Below are positions 7,955 through 16,447 of a stretch of 32,375 bases of DNA, piece by piece. The notes beneath the pieces are model-generated. The model saw nothing but the letters and a program-made list of their open reading frames with translations. It was not told where the DNA came from and did no database searches. Source of the stretch: Lachnoclostridium sp. UBA5890. Lineage in GTDB: Bacteria; Bacillota; Clostridia; Lachnospirales; Lachnospiraceae. Position 1 is the stretch's first letter. Every line of letters starts with the position of its first letter. The stretch lies in NCBI GenBank assembly GCA_002431395.1, contig DJEU01000046.1:1-32375 (forward strand), in the 5' to 3' direction. The position numbers and the translations under genes were made by a program.

Positions 7955-9691
7955 ATGAGCCAGAAAGAAACAATCAAAAAAGTACTTCGTTATATTAAGA
8001 AATATTCCTTTTACGTGATCTGCTCATTGGTGCTTGCCGTCATCACGGTCGCACTGACACTGTATGTCCCAATCCTTACCGGTAACGCAGTCGATGTGAT
8101 CGTAGGACCGAGGCAGGTAGATTTTGGAAAAGTTACGCAGATTCTTATGAAAATTGCCATTGCTATAGCGATCACAATGGTGGCGCAGTGGATCATGAAC
8201 GTGTGCAACAATAAAATTACTTACAATGTCATTCGCGATATCCGGAGCGAAGCGTTTGAAAAATTGCAGGATCTTCCGCTGAAATATCTGGATGGACATT
8301 CTTACGGCGAGATCGTAAGCCGTGTGATCGCAGATGTAGATCAGTTTGCGGACGGACTTTTGATGGGATTCACCCAATTATTTACAGGAATCATCACTAT
8401 CATCGGAACACTGCTTTTTATGCTGAGTGTCAATGTCAGCATTACCCTTGTTGTTGTCGTTATCACGCCGGTTTCGCTTTTTGTCGCAAGTTTTATCGCA
8501 AAGCGGACGTATGAAATGTTCAAATTGCAGTCCGAGACGCGCGGCGAACAGACGGCACTGATCGAAGAAACACTTGGCAACCAGAAAGTGGTAAAAGCCT
8601 TTGGTTATGAAAAAAGAGCCGAAGAACAGTTTGACGAGATCAATGAAAGACTTCGTAAATGTTCGTTAAAGGGAATCTTTTTCTCCTCCATTACCAATCC
8701 GGCGACGCGTTTTGTCAATAGTTTGGTTTATGCCGGAGTCGGTATTTCCGGAGCGATTTTTGCCATCCACGGAGGCATTACAGTAGGACAGTTATCCTGT
8801 TTCTTAAGTTACGCAAATCAGTATACCAAGCCGTTTAATGAGATTTCCAGTGTCGTTACGGAATTACAGAATGCGATTGCTTGCGCAGGACGAATTTTTG
8901 AACTGATTGAAGAAAAATCCCAGACTCCGGACGCAGAGAATGCTGTTGTTCTTGAACAGGCGACCGGCGAAGTGGATCTCGAAGATGTCTATTTTTCCTA
9001 CGAACCGGATCAGAAATTGATCGAAAATTTGAATTTGTCGGTAAAACCGGGACAGAGAATTGCCATTGTCGGTCCGACTGGTTGCGGAAAGACGACGCTC
9101 ATCAATTTGCTGATGCGTTTTTATGATGTCAATTCCGGTACGATCCGTGTAAGCAAAAAGGACATTCAGGAAATTACCAGACACAGTCTGCGTGCCAATT
9201 ATGGTATGGTTTTACAGGAAACATGGCTTCGTCAGGGAACCATCCGCGAAAATATCTGTATGGGAAAACCGGATGCAACCGAAGAAGAAATGATCGCAGC
9301 GGCAAAGGCAAGCCATGCGCACAGCTTTATCAAACGTTTGAAAAACGGATATGATACGGTGATCGGAGAAGACGGTGGAAGTCTTTCTCAAGGACAGAAA
9401 CAGCTTCTTTGTATTACAAGAGTTATGCTCTGTCTGCCACCGATGCTTATTTTGGATGAGGCAACGTCTTCCATCGATACGCGAACAGAAATTCATATTC
9501 AACAGGCATTTTCAAAAATGATGCAGGGACGCACCAGTTTCATCGTAGCCCACCGTTTATCGACGATTCAGGAAGCAGATGTGATCCTGGTTATGAAAGA
9601 TGGTCATATTATTGAGCAGGGAAATCACGAACAGCTCTTGCAACAAAACGGTTTCTATGCTACATTATATAATAGTCAGTTTGCAGGCTGA
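7955..9691 (+). CDS. ABC exporter half-transporter, catalytic subunit
   Basis: A 578-residue partner with an N-terminal membrane domain (about 1-320) and an ATPase domain. Walker A is GPTGCGKTT at 373-381, the catalytic E502 follows Walker B (LILDEATSSID), and the switch H533 (VAHRLST) is present. Its signature is LSQGQ (477-481) rather than LSGGQ. In the head-to-tail dimer this altered signature faces the degenerate Walker site of the upstream subunit, while its own intact Walker site meets that subunit's FSGGQ. The two genes therefore show complementary asymmetry, strongly supporting one heterodimeric exporter. ATG 7955 directly follows the preceding stop, and AAGGAGGG upstream lies inside the first gene. 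Confidence 0.94.
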   Translation: MSQKETIKKVLRYIKKYSFYVICSLVLAVITVALTLYVPILTGNAVDVIVGPRQVDFGKVTQILMKIAIAIAITMVAQWIMNVCNNKITYNVIRDIRSEAFEKLQDLPLKYLDGHSYGEIVSRVIADVDQFADGLLMGFTQLFTGIITIIGTLLFMLSVNVSITLVVVVITPVSLFVASFIAKRTYEMFKLQSETRGEQTALIEETLGNQKVVKAFGYEKRAEEQFDEINERLRKCSLKGIFFSSITNPATRFVNSLVYAGVGISGAIFAIHGGITVGQLSCFLSYANQYTKPFNEISSVVTELQNAIACAGRIFELIEEKSQTPDAENAVVLEQATGEVDLEDVYFSYEPDQKLIENLNLSVKPGQRIAIVGPTGCGKTTLINLLMRFYDVNSGTIRVSKKDIQEITRHSLRANYGMVLQETWLRQGTIRENICMGKPDATEEEMIAAAKASHAHSFIKRLKNGYDTVIGEDGGSLSQGQKQLLCITRVMLCLPPMLILDEATSSIDTRTEIHIQQAFSKMMQGRTSFIVAHRLSTIQEADVILVMKDGHIIEQGNHEQLLQQNGFYATLYNSQFAG

Positions 9692-9718
9692 TCCACTAAG
9701 AAAAGGAATGAGGAGAAC

Positions 9719-10633
9719 ATGGAAAATAAGAAACAACAGATTGAAAATATCAAACGAATGCAGAAAGAAAAGGATGTCGTAATCCTTGCCCATTATTATG
9801 TAGATGGTGCGGTACAGGAAATTGCGGACTTTGTAGGGGATTCCTTTTTCCTGGCGAAAAAAGCGGTTTCTATCCCAAATCAGAACATATTATTCTGCGG
9901 TGTTTCCTTTATGGGAGAGAGCGCAAAGATACTGAATCCGGGAAAACGTGTTATCATGGCAGATGAGTATGCAGACTGCCCGATGGCACATATGGTAGAT
10001 GTCCGCCGGATCGAAGAGGTCAGAGAGCAGTACGAAGATGTCGCTGTGGTATGTTATGTAAACTCTACGGCGGAGATCAAAGCACACTCGGATGTGTGTG
10101 TGACTTCCTCCAATGCGCTGCGTGTCGTAAAAGCCCTGCCAAACAAACGCATTTTCTTTATCCCGGACAATAACCTTGGCCGCTATGTGGCGAGCAAACT
10201 GCCGGAAAAAGAGTTTATTTTCCATGATGGATACTGCCATGTACACAAAAGCATTCATGCGGAAAATGTAAAAGAAGCGAAAGAACTTCATCCCGATGCG
10301 CTGGTACTGACCCACCCTGAGTGTACGTGGGATGTACTCGAACTTTCGGATTTCATCGGAAGCACCTCGGAAATTATTGATTATGCGACGGCAAGCGACC
10401 ATGATAAATTCATCATTTGCACGGAAATGGGTGTATTTTATGAATTGCAGCAGAAGAATCCGCAGAAAAAATTCTACAATGTCGGCCACCGTCAGTTTTG
10501 TCCAAACATGAAAAAGATTACATTGGACAAAGTAGAGCAGGCCCTTACGAATATGGCACCGGAAATGTTTGTGGACGAAGAAGTAAGCCAAAAGGCGAGT
10601 GTAGCATTGGAACGAATGTTGGAACTGGCATAA
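9719..10633 (+). CDS. nadA: Quinolinate synthase NadA
   Basis: Condenses iminoaspartate with dihydroxyacetone phosphate to quinolinate, using a [4Fe-4S] cluster, in de novo NAD synthesis. The 304-residue length is standard for the short Firmicute/Thermotoga form. Typical segments are HYYVDGAVQEIADFVGDS, YVNSTAEIKAHSDVCVTSSN and TEMGVFYELQQKNP. Cluster ligands are likely C87 (ADCPM), C173 (DGYCHVH) and C261 (QFCPNM). AGGAG (9711-9715) supports ATG 9719. It starts 27 bp after the ABC gene and may share its transcript. nadB and nadC, the usual partners, are not in the window. Confidence 0.96.
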   Translation: MENKKQQIENIKRMQKEKDVVILAHYYVDGAVQEIADFVGDSFFLAKKAVSIPNQNILFCGVSFMGESAKILNPGKRVIMADEYADCPMAHMVDVRRIEEVREQYEDVAVVCYVNSTAEIKAHSDVCVTSSNALRVVKALPNKRIFFIPDNNLGRYVASKLPEKEFIFHDGYCHVHKSIHAENVKEAKELHPDALVLTHPECTWDVLELSDFIGSTSEIIDYATASDHDKFIICTEMGVFYELQQKNPQKKFYNVGHRQFCPNMKKITLDKVEQALTNMAPEMFVDEEVSQKASVALERMLELA

Positions 10634-10768
10634 ATTGTAAAAATATAAAATGTAAAGGAGCTTGTCGTGCAAAAGAAAAATAATTTGTGCGGCGGCTCTA
10701 TTTTTATGCAACTTTTTAGCCCTGTCCGACGTCTAACTTATGTAAAACGAAAAGAGAGGAGGGACAAT

Positions 10769-11087
10769 ATGCAATCAAAGAAAAAAAGACAGCTGGTTGA
10801 GGAAACATTTCCTGAGCCGGCAAAAGAAGGAAGTCTCTATGGACAATCCCGAATATTATATTCACGAATCTTCGTGGGATTCGTACGAGGATATGGATCT
10901 GAAACGGGCACTTGATAAATTAAACCCAAAGGAAAAAGCGACTGTGCTTCTTCGCTTTTTCGAGGATAAAAAAATAGATGAGATTGCAGAGGTTCTCAAA
11001 TTAAAGACGAATACGGTAAAATCAATCTTGTATCGAAGTATCCAGAAATTGGAAATCGAAATGACGAAAGGAGAGAATTTATCATGA
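10769..11087 (+). pseudogene. Degenerate ECF sigma factor, region 4 fragment
   Basis: The intact part, readable from ATG 10839, is 82 residues with a sigma region 4 helix-turn-helix (ALDKLNPKEKATVLLRFF and IAEVLKLKTNTVKSIL). Region 2, needed for core and -10 binding, is missing. Just upstream an ATG at 10769 with a strong GAGGAGGG site encodes KKRQLVEETFPEPAKEGSLY in another frame, resembling the linker before region 4. Removing one G from the GG at 10841-10842 joins the frames smoothly (SLY-DNPEYY). A GTG at 10667 with AAGGAG is in frame with that leader. The stop overlaps the next start as ATGA, the usual sigma/anti-sigma coupling. Alternatives are a sequencing error or a genuine region-4-only protein. 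Confidence 0.65.
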
Positions 11088-11977
11088 AAAAAGAAACGAT
11101 GAAGAATGCATATGATAATATCGAAATTCCGGAGGAATTGCAGGAGCGTGTAAAAACGGGAATCAATGAGGGCAAACAAAAGGCAGAGAAAGGGAGAAAT
11201 TCCAGTGTGAAATGGATCGTGCGCATTGGAAGTGTTGCTGCTGCGGCAGTTCTGGTATTTGGTCTGCTGCTTCATTTTAATGAAAATGCAGCCTATGCGT
11301 TGAGTAAAGTCCCGGTGCTGGGAAATATTGTAAAGATAGTATCTTTCCGGGATTTTGAAGATTCGACGGGAGAAATGAGTGCAAGCGTGCATATACCGGA
11401 GGTGAAAGTTACCGGAAAAGATAAGAAGACAGAAGCGGAGGCAAGCAAAGAATTAAATGATCAGATCAAAGCGTACACGGACAAAATCATTGATGAGTAC
11501 CAAAAAGATGTAAAGGCTACCAAGGGAAAAGGCCGTGAAAATTTGACGACGGATTATGAAGTGGTTACGAACAATGATCGTTTATTTTCCTTGAAGATCA
11601 ATTCGGTGGTTCAATTAAATTCTTCGAGTAACGAGACAAAAGTGTATCATTTGGATAAGAAGACCGGAAAATGCATCACATTAAAAGACATTTTTAAAGA
11701 CAATGCCGATTACCGCACGGCATTGACGAAAGAAATAAAACGCCAGATGCGTGAGCAAATGAAAGACGACAAGCAGAAAATATATTTTATTGATATGAAA
11801 GATATGAATTGGCAGGGCGTGGAAAAAGATGCGGATTTTTATATCAATGGAAAAGGCGAGCTGGTGATGCTGTTTGACAAATATGAAGTGGCTCCGGGGT
11901 ATATGGGTGCATGCCAGTTTACCATTCCGCAGGAGTGCATTCAGGATATTGTGAAACCGGAATATTTTGTGAAATAA
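11084..11977 (+). CDS. RsiV-like anti-sigma factor (DUF3298)
   Basis: A 297-residue single-span membrane protein. It has a short cytoplasmic segment (1-42) that would bind the sigma factor, a transmembrane helix (about 44-65), then AYALSKVPVLGNIVKIVSFRD and an extracellular C-terminal half. The latter contains VYHLDKKTGKCITLKDIFKD, typical of DUF3298/RsiV proteins. In Bacillus subtilis RsiV restrains SigV and senses lysozyme; the same role here is inference. ATG 11084 overlaps the sigma stop by four bases. Because the sigma gene looks truncated, this anti-sigma may have no working local partner. Confidence 0.8.
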   Translation: MKKETMKNAYDNIEIPEELQERVKTGINEGKQKAEKGRNSSVKWIVRIGSVAAAAVLVFGLLLHFNENAAYALSKVPVLGNIVKIVSFRDFEDSTGEMSASVHIPEVKVTGKDKKTEAEASKELNDQIKAYTDKIIDEYQKDVKATKGKGRENLTTDYEVVTNNDRLFSLKINSVVQLNSSSNETKVYHLDKKTGKCITLKDIFKDNADYRTALTKEIKRQMREQMKDDKQKIYFIDMKDMNWQGVEKDADFYINGKGELVMLFDKYEVAPGYMGACQFTIPQECIQDIVKPEYFVK

Positions 11978-11987
11978 GGTGTGAAAT

Positions 11988-12230
11988 ATGAAGACAAATA
12001 AAAAAGCATTGTTTGGTATGGGACTGGTTCTCCTGCTCGCAGATATTCTTTTTGTGGGCTGGACGCTGGTTACCCTGCATACCAAAGAACAAAACATAGT
12101 GTATGAGCATAAGAACCCTGTTGCAGCAACAGTTGTTTAGAAGCCGGGAAAGTGTATTTTAGTGGGAGATAATGGAAAAACATACATTGCGGACGATGAT
12201 ACAATATGGTACAATAAGTTGCGGGTATAA
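11988..12230 (+). pseudogene. Small membrane protein gene with in-frame TAG
   Basis: ATG 11988, 10 nt after the anti-sigma stop, opens a frame with one hydrophobic helix (ALFGMGLVLLLADILFVGW) and stops at TAG 12138-12140 after 50 residues. The same frame then continues for 29 sense codons to TAA 12228, reading KPGKCILVGDNGKTYIADDD followed by TIWYNKL, which looks like real protein. The simplest reading is one 80-codon gene broken by a nonsense change (for example CAG or AAG to TAG). The 50-residue product could still be made. No family is recognised. It belongs to the sigma/anti-sigma operon. Confidence 0.6.
12187..12215 (+). promoter_or_regulatory. Promoter of the 1353-residue secreted protein
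   Basis: TTGCGG (12187-12192), a 17 bp spacer and TACAAT (12210-12215) lie inside the tail of the interrupted small gene. An inverted repeat AATAAGTT (12213-12220) / AACTTATT (12237-12244) overlaps the -10 end and the start point. It could be an operator, or with the T-run at 12246-12250 a weak terminator of the upstream operon. Confidence 0.6.
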
Positions 12231-12274
12231 CCAAATAACTTATTATTTTTAACGAAAGAAGGAGAAGAAAAAAG

Positions 12275-15200
12275 ATGAAAATGTATAGTCGAACCGCAAG
12301 AAAAAAAGTTATGGCGCTGATTCTATGCGCCGCAATGATGATTGGAATGCTGCCACCATGCACCAAAGTATCCAAAGCGGCAGAGACGGTATCTGATCCA
12401 TGGATAGAGAAGGGGGTTCCTGTCTGGGACTGTATCTATCTTGGTAATTATTATCAGAGCGACAGCAGTACCAAAGAGCCGATTAAATGGCGTGTGTTGT
12501 CGGTGGATGGAAATGAAGCCTTTGTGGTAGCAGATCAGGCATTGGACTGTCAGCGATATAACGAAACATACGAGAAGGTCACTTGGGAGACATGTACCCT
12601 TCGCCAATGGCTGAACAGTACTTTTCTGGATGCTGCTTTTGATGCAGAAGAGAAGTCTGCGATCAAGACAACGGAAGTCGTGAATGAAGATAGTATTAAT
12701 TACGGTACCGAGGGGGGAAATACTACTTTGGATAAAATCTTTATTCTTTCAGAGCAAGAAGTGGAAAATCCAAAGTACGGTTTTATTGATAAAGGGTACG
12801 AGTACGGTGAAACGAGATTTTGTGATGCTACGGCATATGCAGTAGAGAATGGGTGTTGGAGAGGCGACAATTACGGAGGATATTGCTGGTGGTGGCTTCG
12901 CACACCAAGCTACTGCTCTTTTACTGTTGAGACTGTCTGTGGTGGCTGGTGTGGATGCCCTGTTGATCAGGATGAGGGGGGTGTGCGCCCAGCTATGAAT
13001 ATTGATCTATCCTCTTCCTCATGGCAGTACGCAGGGACAGTACGTGCCATAGATATAGACGATGGAACGGAAGACGATCCGACGGCGATGCCATCCCCGA
13101 CAGCATATTCGATTCCGACCAAAAAACCAATCGTAACACTCACGCCGGACACATCATCGGATGCCCCGGCAGAAGGCACGAGTGGAAGCTTGGTCATTGG
13201 GGAAGACCAGTCAGGAGCTGCCGATCCCTCTAGTGGAGTTTCACAGTTTTTCCCGGATTCATGGTCTTTCAAATCCTCGAGATATCCGGTAGAATTGCGG
13301 AAAACGGTAAATGCAGATGGTACGTACACGGTAAAAGGGTCTATCGGTATCGGAAGAAGTGATCTCTTAAACGAAGAATCTGAATGGGGGAAATATAAAG
13401 CGGCATGTGATAAGGCATCGAAAATAAAGTCAGAATATGATAAATTATTTACGTATGATGACCTATTTGGAACACAAACAAGTTCGGCAATTCATTGTTC
13501 AGGCTGGTCAGGAAATAAAATACCTACGTTGTCTGTAATGGGATATATTGAAAATACCTATGATGCCCATGGAAATTTGATTAAAGCAGATGGACGAGTT
13601 GCCGGAGATCTGGCGTGGAAAGGTGGCGCAACTTGGAGTTTTGTAACCCCAATCGGGCCGATGTATCTAAAATTTGAGGCGAACGGAAAGATAAGTCAGT
13701 CGATGGGACCGTCTTGGGATAATAAGAATAAAATAATGTCTCTGGATGGTTCGTTAAAACTTATACCATCCATTTCTCTGACAGGAGGTTACGGAGTTGA
13801 CGGAATCATTTCGTTAAGTGCGAAAGGTGCCTGTTCTCTGCCAATTGATCTGGTTTCCAAAAAGCAGAACAAGTGGGGAAACAAAGGAACTTTTAAGGCA
13901 GAGGCGACAGTTAATTTGTTTTTACTATTTGTAATTGATGAGACGGTTTCTTTGGCGTCTTACCAAAAAGTCTTGTGGGACGTGTCGACAACCTTGGGTA
14001 ATGTGAATGGTTCTAAGGGGCAGAATTCAAGCAAGGCAAAATTGATGTCGACTGATTTCGCAAAGAAAACGACCAAATGGAGTGGCAAAGCAAAAGCATT
14101 AAACAGTTTCAATGCAAAAACGCTGCAGGAGGGAGTTTTGAAATCTTCGCTTCCGATCAGTGCACAGATTGGCGACAAACAGGTACTGGTATGGCAGGAT
14201 TACGATTCTTCTCGAAGCGTTGTCAATAGTTGTGTATTAAAGTATTCGGTGTTACAAGACGGAAGCTGGTCTGAACCGAAAGCTGTTTATGATGATGGCT
14301 TTGGAGATTCATATGCGGATTTAAAAGTCATTAATAATGAACTTTGCTTAGTTTGGCAGAAGCAAAAGAAAGAGATCACTTCTTCTGATGTGGATACAGC
14401 TTTAGAACAAATGGGTACAAGCGCAGAAATTTATTTTGCGAAATTTAATGAGACAACGGATACCTTTGAAGACATCAAGCAGCTGACGACAAACGAGGAT
14501 TGTGATATGCTCCCTCAGTTTGTGGATCAATCCTCGGGAATCAAAATCGCTTATATAAGTAATGATGGCGATCTTTATCAGACGAGTGGCACAAATACGA
14601 TAAAATGTTTGGATTATGAAACAAATGAAACGACAGACCTTGTGTCTACAGACGATGTGATTGGAAAATATGAAACATTTGAAGTAAACGGAACGGTGAA
14701 AACGGCATATTGCACAGCGGATCAAAATGGGATCCGTTCCTTGAAAACAACCTACGAAGATTATCAATATTATCTGAATGAGGCATTTGGTGAGGAAGAC
14801 GACCTCTCAGTGGGGTCGTTGGAATATTGCGATGGTAATATTCAGGCTGTCGTAAATGGAATATTATACCGATACGATATAGCAAATGATGAGCTTGCTA
14901 TGGATATGGCAGGTGAACAGAATTTTGATAACAATGCGGTTTATGTTTCCAATGGTGAGAAAGCTGCGTATGTATGGAGTGCGTATGATGACGAAAGTGG
15001 TCAAGGAACCATAAAAGCCTCTATGAAGGGCTCCGATGGACATTATACCAATCCGATCAATCTTTTTGATACATCCGCTAATATTGCAAGAGTACTTGCC
15101 CCGATTTTGGATTCTGAGGGGAATTGGCGACTGGTTGCCAATGAAGAGAATCCACAGGATGCAATCCACGCACTGACATATTATGCCAAAGAAGAGAGCA

Positions 15201-16336
15201 TGGAATCATCTTTGCTAAGCGCACAGGTCAATGAATTGGAAGCGAATAACGGGGAAACAGGAATTGATTTTGTATATGAGAACAAAGGAGATTTGCCGAT
15301 TAAGACCATTCATGTCAAAGTGAAAGCAGAAGACGGTACGGAGACCGAGAAGGAAATCGAAGTTAATTTGCTACCGGGAGAGATGATTGCTGAGACAGCC
15401 TATGTAGATCTGACGGGCATTGAAAAAGGGCAGAATATAATGATCAGCGTATGGGCTGACGATGAAGTACAGCAGTCCGATCATACCGTATCCGAATATC
15501 TGGCATCTTCCAATCTTGCGGTAAATGCCACAGCATCTGAAAAGGATGGTGTGATTACGGTTTCGGCATTTGTCGAGAACAAAGGAACATCGGATGCAGC
15601 GGGAACAATAACGTTATACAAAGATGTAGAGGAAAGTGTTTCCCTTGCACAAGAAGATAATGTTTCTTATACTTCCGGCGATACAAAGAAGGTTGATCTT
15701 TCTGTACCGGCGGAAGATATCGTGTACGATGAGAACGATGCGGCGTACCTGCCACTGGTTATAAAGGCAGATGGTGGTGATTATGATGAGAGTGACAATA
15801 CGGTTTACCTTGCGCTTTACAAAGGGGAAACGGTGAATGTGGATACTACTCCGGTTAGAACAGAGGCGGTTACTGCAAATGATACACCGGCAACTCCGTC
15901 ACCGACACCGACAACAACACCTGCTGCTATGCCGGATTCCACATTGCAGCCACCAGCGAATACAAATATCATACCGTCACAAGTGCCGGCTGAAACATAC
16001 AAACCGACAGCGGATAATCAGAATCCAACATCAGTCAGCACAAACATAACACTTAAGAAAGTATTATCGTTTAAGGCAAGAGCTTTGAAAAAGGCATTGA
16101 AACTTACTTGGAGAAAAGCACCGGGTGCTTCCGGTTATGAAATTCAATATTCGCTGAATAAGAATTTCAAAAAACCAAAGAAGATTACCATTAAGAAAGC
16201 GGCTTTGAGAACGAAAACCATAAAAGGTCTTAAGAAAAATAAGAAATATTATATCCGGATTCGTGCTACGATAAGAAAAGGCAAGAGAAAGGCTAATGGC
16301 CCTTGGGTTAAAACAGTTAAGAAGACAAAAGCATAG
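12275..16336 (+). CDS. Large secreted multidomain protein (DUF6273, CARDB-like, FN3)
   Basis: 1353 residues with a cleavable signal peptide (cleavage likely near residues 35-36, SKAAE). A DUF6273-type domain (about 50-250) is rich in Trp and Cys, with WWWLRTPSYC and VRPAMNIDL. A Pro/Thr linker (268-300) follows, then an unrecognised beta-rich region (310-620), then propeller-like repeats (about 635-970) with motifs such as VLVWQDYDSS and LVWQKQ. Two CARDB-like segments lie at about 979-1187, a second Pro/Thr linker at 1202-1255, and a basic fibronectin-III-like end at 1259-1353 (SGYEIQYSLNKNFKK). No LPXTG or membrane anchor is seen. AAGGAG (12259-12264) supports ATG 12275. Likely an exported or wall-associated surface protein; substrate unknown. 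Confidence 0.85.
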   Translation: MKMYSRTARKKVMALILCAAMMIGMLPPCTKVSKAAETVSDPWIEKGVPVWDCIYLGNYYQSDSSTKEPIKWRVLSVDGNEAFVVADQALDCQRYNETYEKVTWETCTLRQWLNSTFLDAAFDAEEKSAIKTTEVVNEDSINYGTEGGNTTLDKIFILSEQEVENPKYGFIDKGYEYGETRFCDATAYAVENGCWRGDNYGGYCWWWLRTPSYCSFTVETVCGGWCGCPVDQDEGGVRPAMNIDLSSSSWQYAGTVRAIDIDDGTEDDPTAMPSPTAYSIPTKKPIVTLTPDTSSDAPAEGTSGSLVIGEDQSGAADPSSGVSQFFPDSWSFKSSRYPVELRKTVNADGTYTVKGSIGIGRSDLLNEESEWGKYKAACDKASKIKSEYDKLFTYDDLFGTQTSSAIHCSGWSGNKIPTLSVMGYIENTYDAHGNLIKADGRVAGDLAWKGGATWSFVTPIGPMYLKFEANGKISQSMGPSWDNKNKIMSLDGSLKLIPSISLTGGYGVDGIISLSAKGACSLPIDLVSKKQNKWGNKGTFKAEATVNLFLLFVIDETVSLASYQKVLWDVSTTLGNVNGSKGQNSSKAKLMSTDFAKKTTKWSGKAKALNSFNAKTLQEGVLKSSLPISAQIGDKQVLVWQDYDSSRSVVNSCVLKYSVLQDGSWSEPKAVYDDGFGDSYADLKVINNELCLVWQKQKKEITSSDVDTALEQMGTSAEIYFAKFNETTDTFEDIKQLTTNEDCDMLPQFVDQSSGIKIAYISNDGDLYQTSGTNTIKCLDYETNETTDLVSTDDVIGKYETFEVNGTVKTAYCTADQNGIRSLKTTYEDYQYYLNEAFGEEDDLSVGSLEYCDGNIQAVVNGILYRYDIANDELAMDMAGEQNFDNNAVYVSNGEKAAYVWSAYDDESGQGTIKASMKGSDGHYTNPINLFDTSANIARVLAPILDSEGNWRLVANEENPQDAIHALTYYAKEESMESSLLSAQVNELEANNGETGIDFVYENKGDLPIKTIHVKVKAEDGTETEKEIEVNLLPGEMIAETAYVDLTGIEKGQNIMISVWADDEVQQSDHTVSEYLASSNLAVNATASEKDGVITVSAFVENKGTSDAAGTITLYKDVEESVSLAQEDNVSYTSGDTKKVDLSVPAEDIVYDENDAAYLPLVIKADGGDYDESDNTVYLALYKGETVNVDTTPVRTEAVTANDTPATPSPTPTTTPAAMPDSTLQPPANTNIIPSQVPAETYKPTADNQNPTSVSTNITLKKVLSFKARALKKALKLTWRKAPGASGYEIQYSLNKNFKKPKKITIKKAALRTKTIKGLKKNKKYYIRIRATIRKGKRKANGPWVKTVKKTKA

Positions 16337-16352
16337 AGTACGGCTTGATATG

Positions 16353-16390
16353 AACTATCCCTGTTGTCAGTGGGCGACAGGGGTAGTTTT
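16353..16390 (+). terminator. Terminator after the large secreted protein
   Basis: A 14 bp stem (16353-16366 with 16375-16388, two G-U pairs) with an 8 nt loop ends in TTTT. Confidence 0.8.
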
Positions 16391-16447
16391 GTGATAAAAT
16401 GTGAAATTATACTTAAAAATCAAACGTGTGTTTGACGTAATATATTT

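Noticed and set aside
10667..10915. Independent 82-residue protein from GTG 10667
   Set aside because: Despite a good ribosome site, its second half overlaps the sigma region 4 frame with unrelated residues; it reads better as the disrupted leader of the sigma gene.
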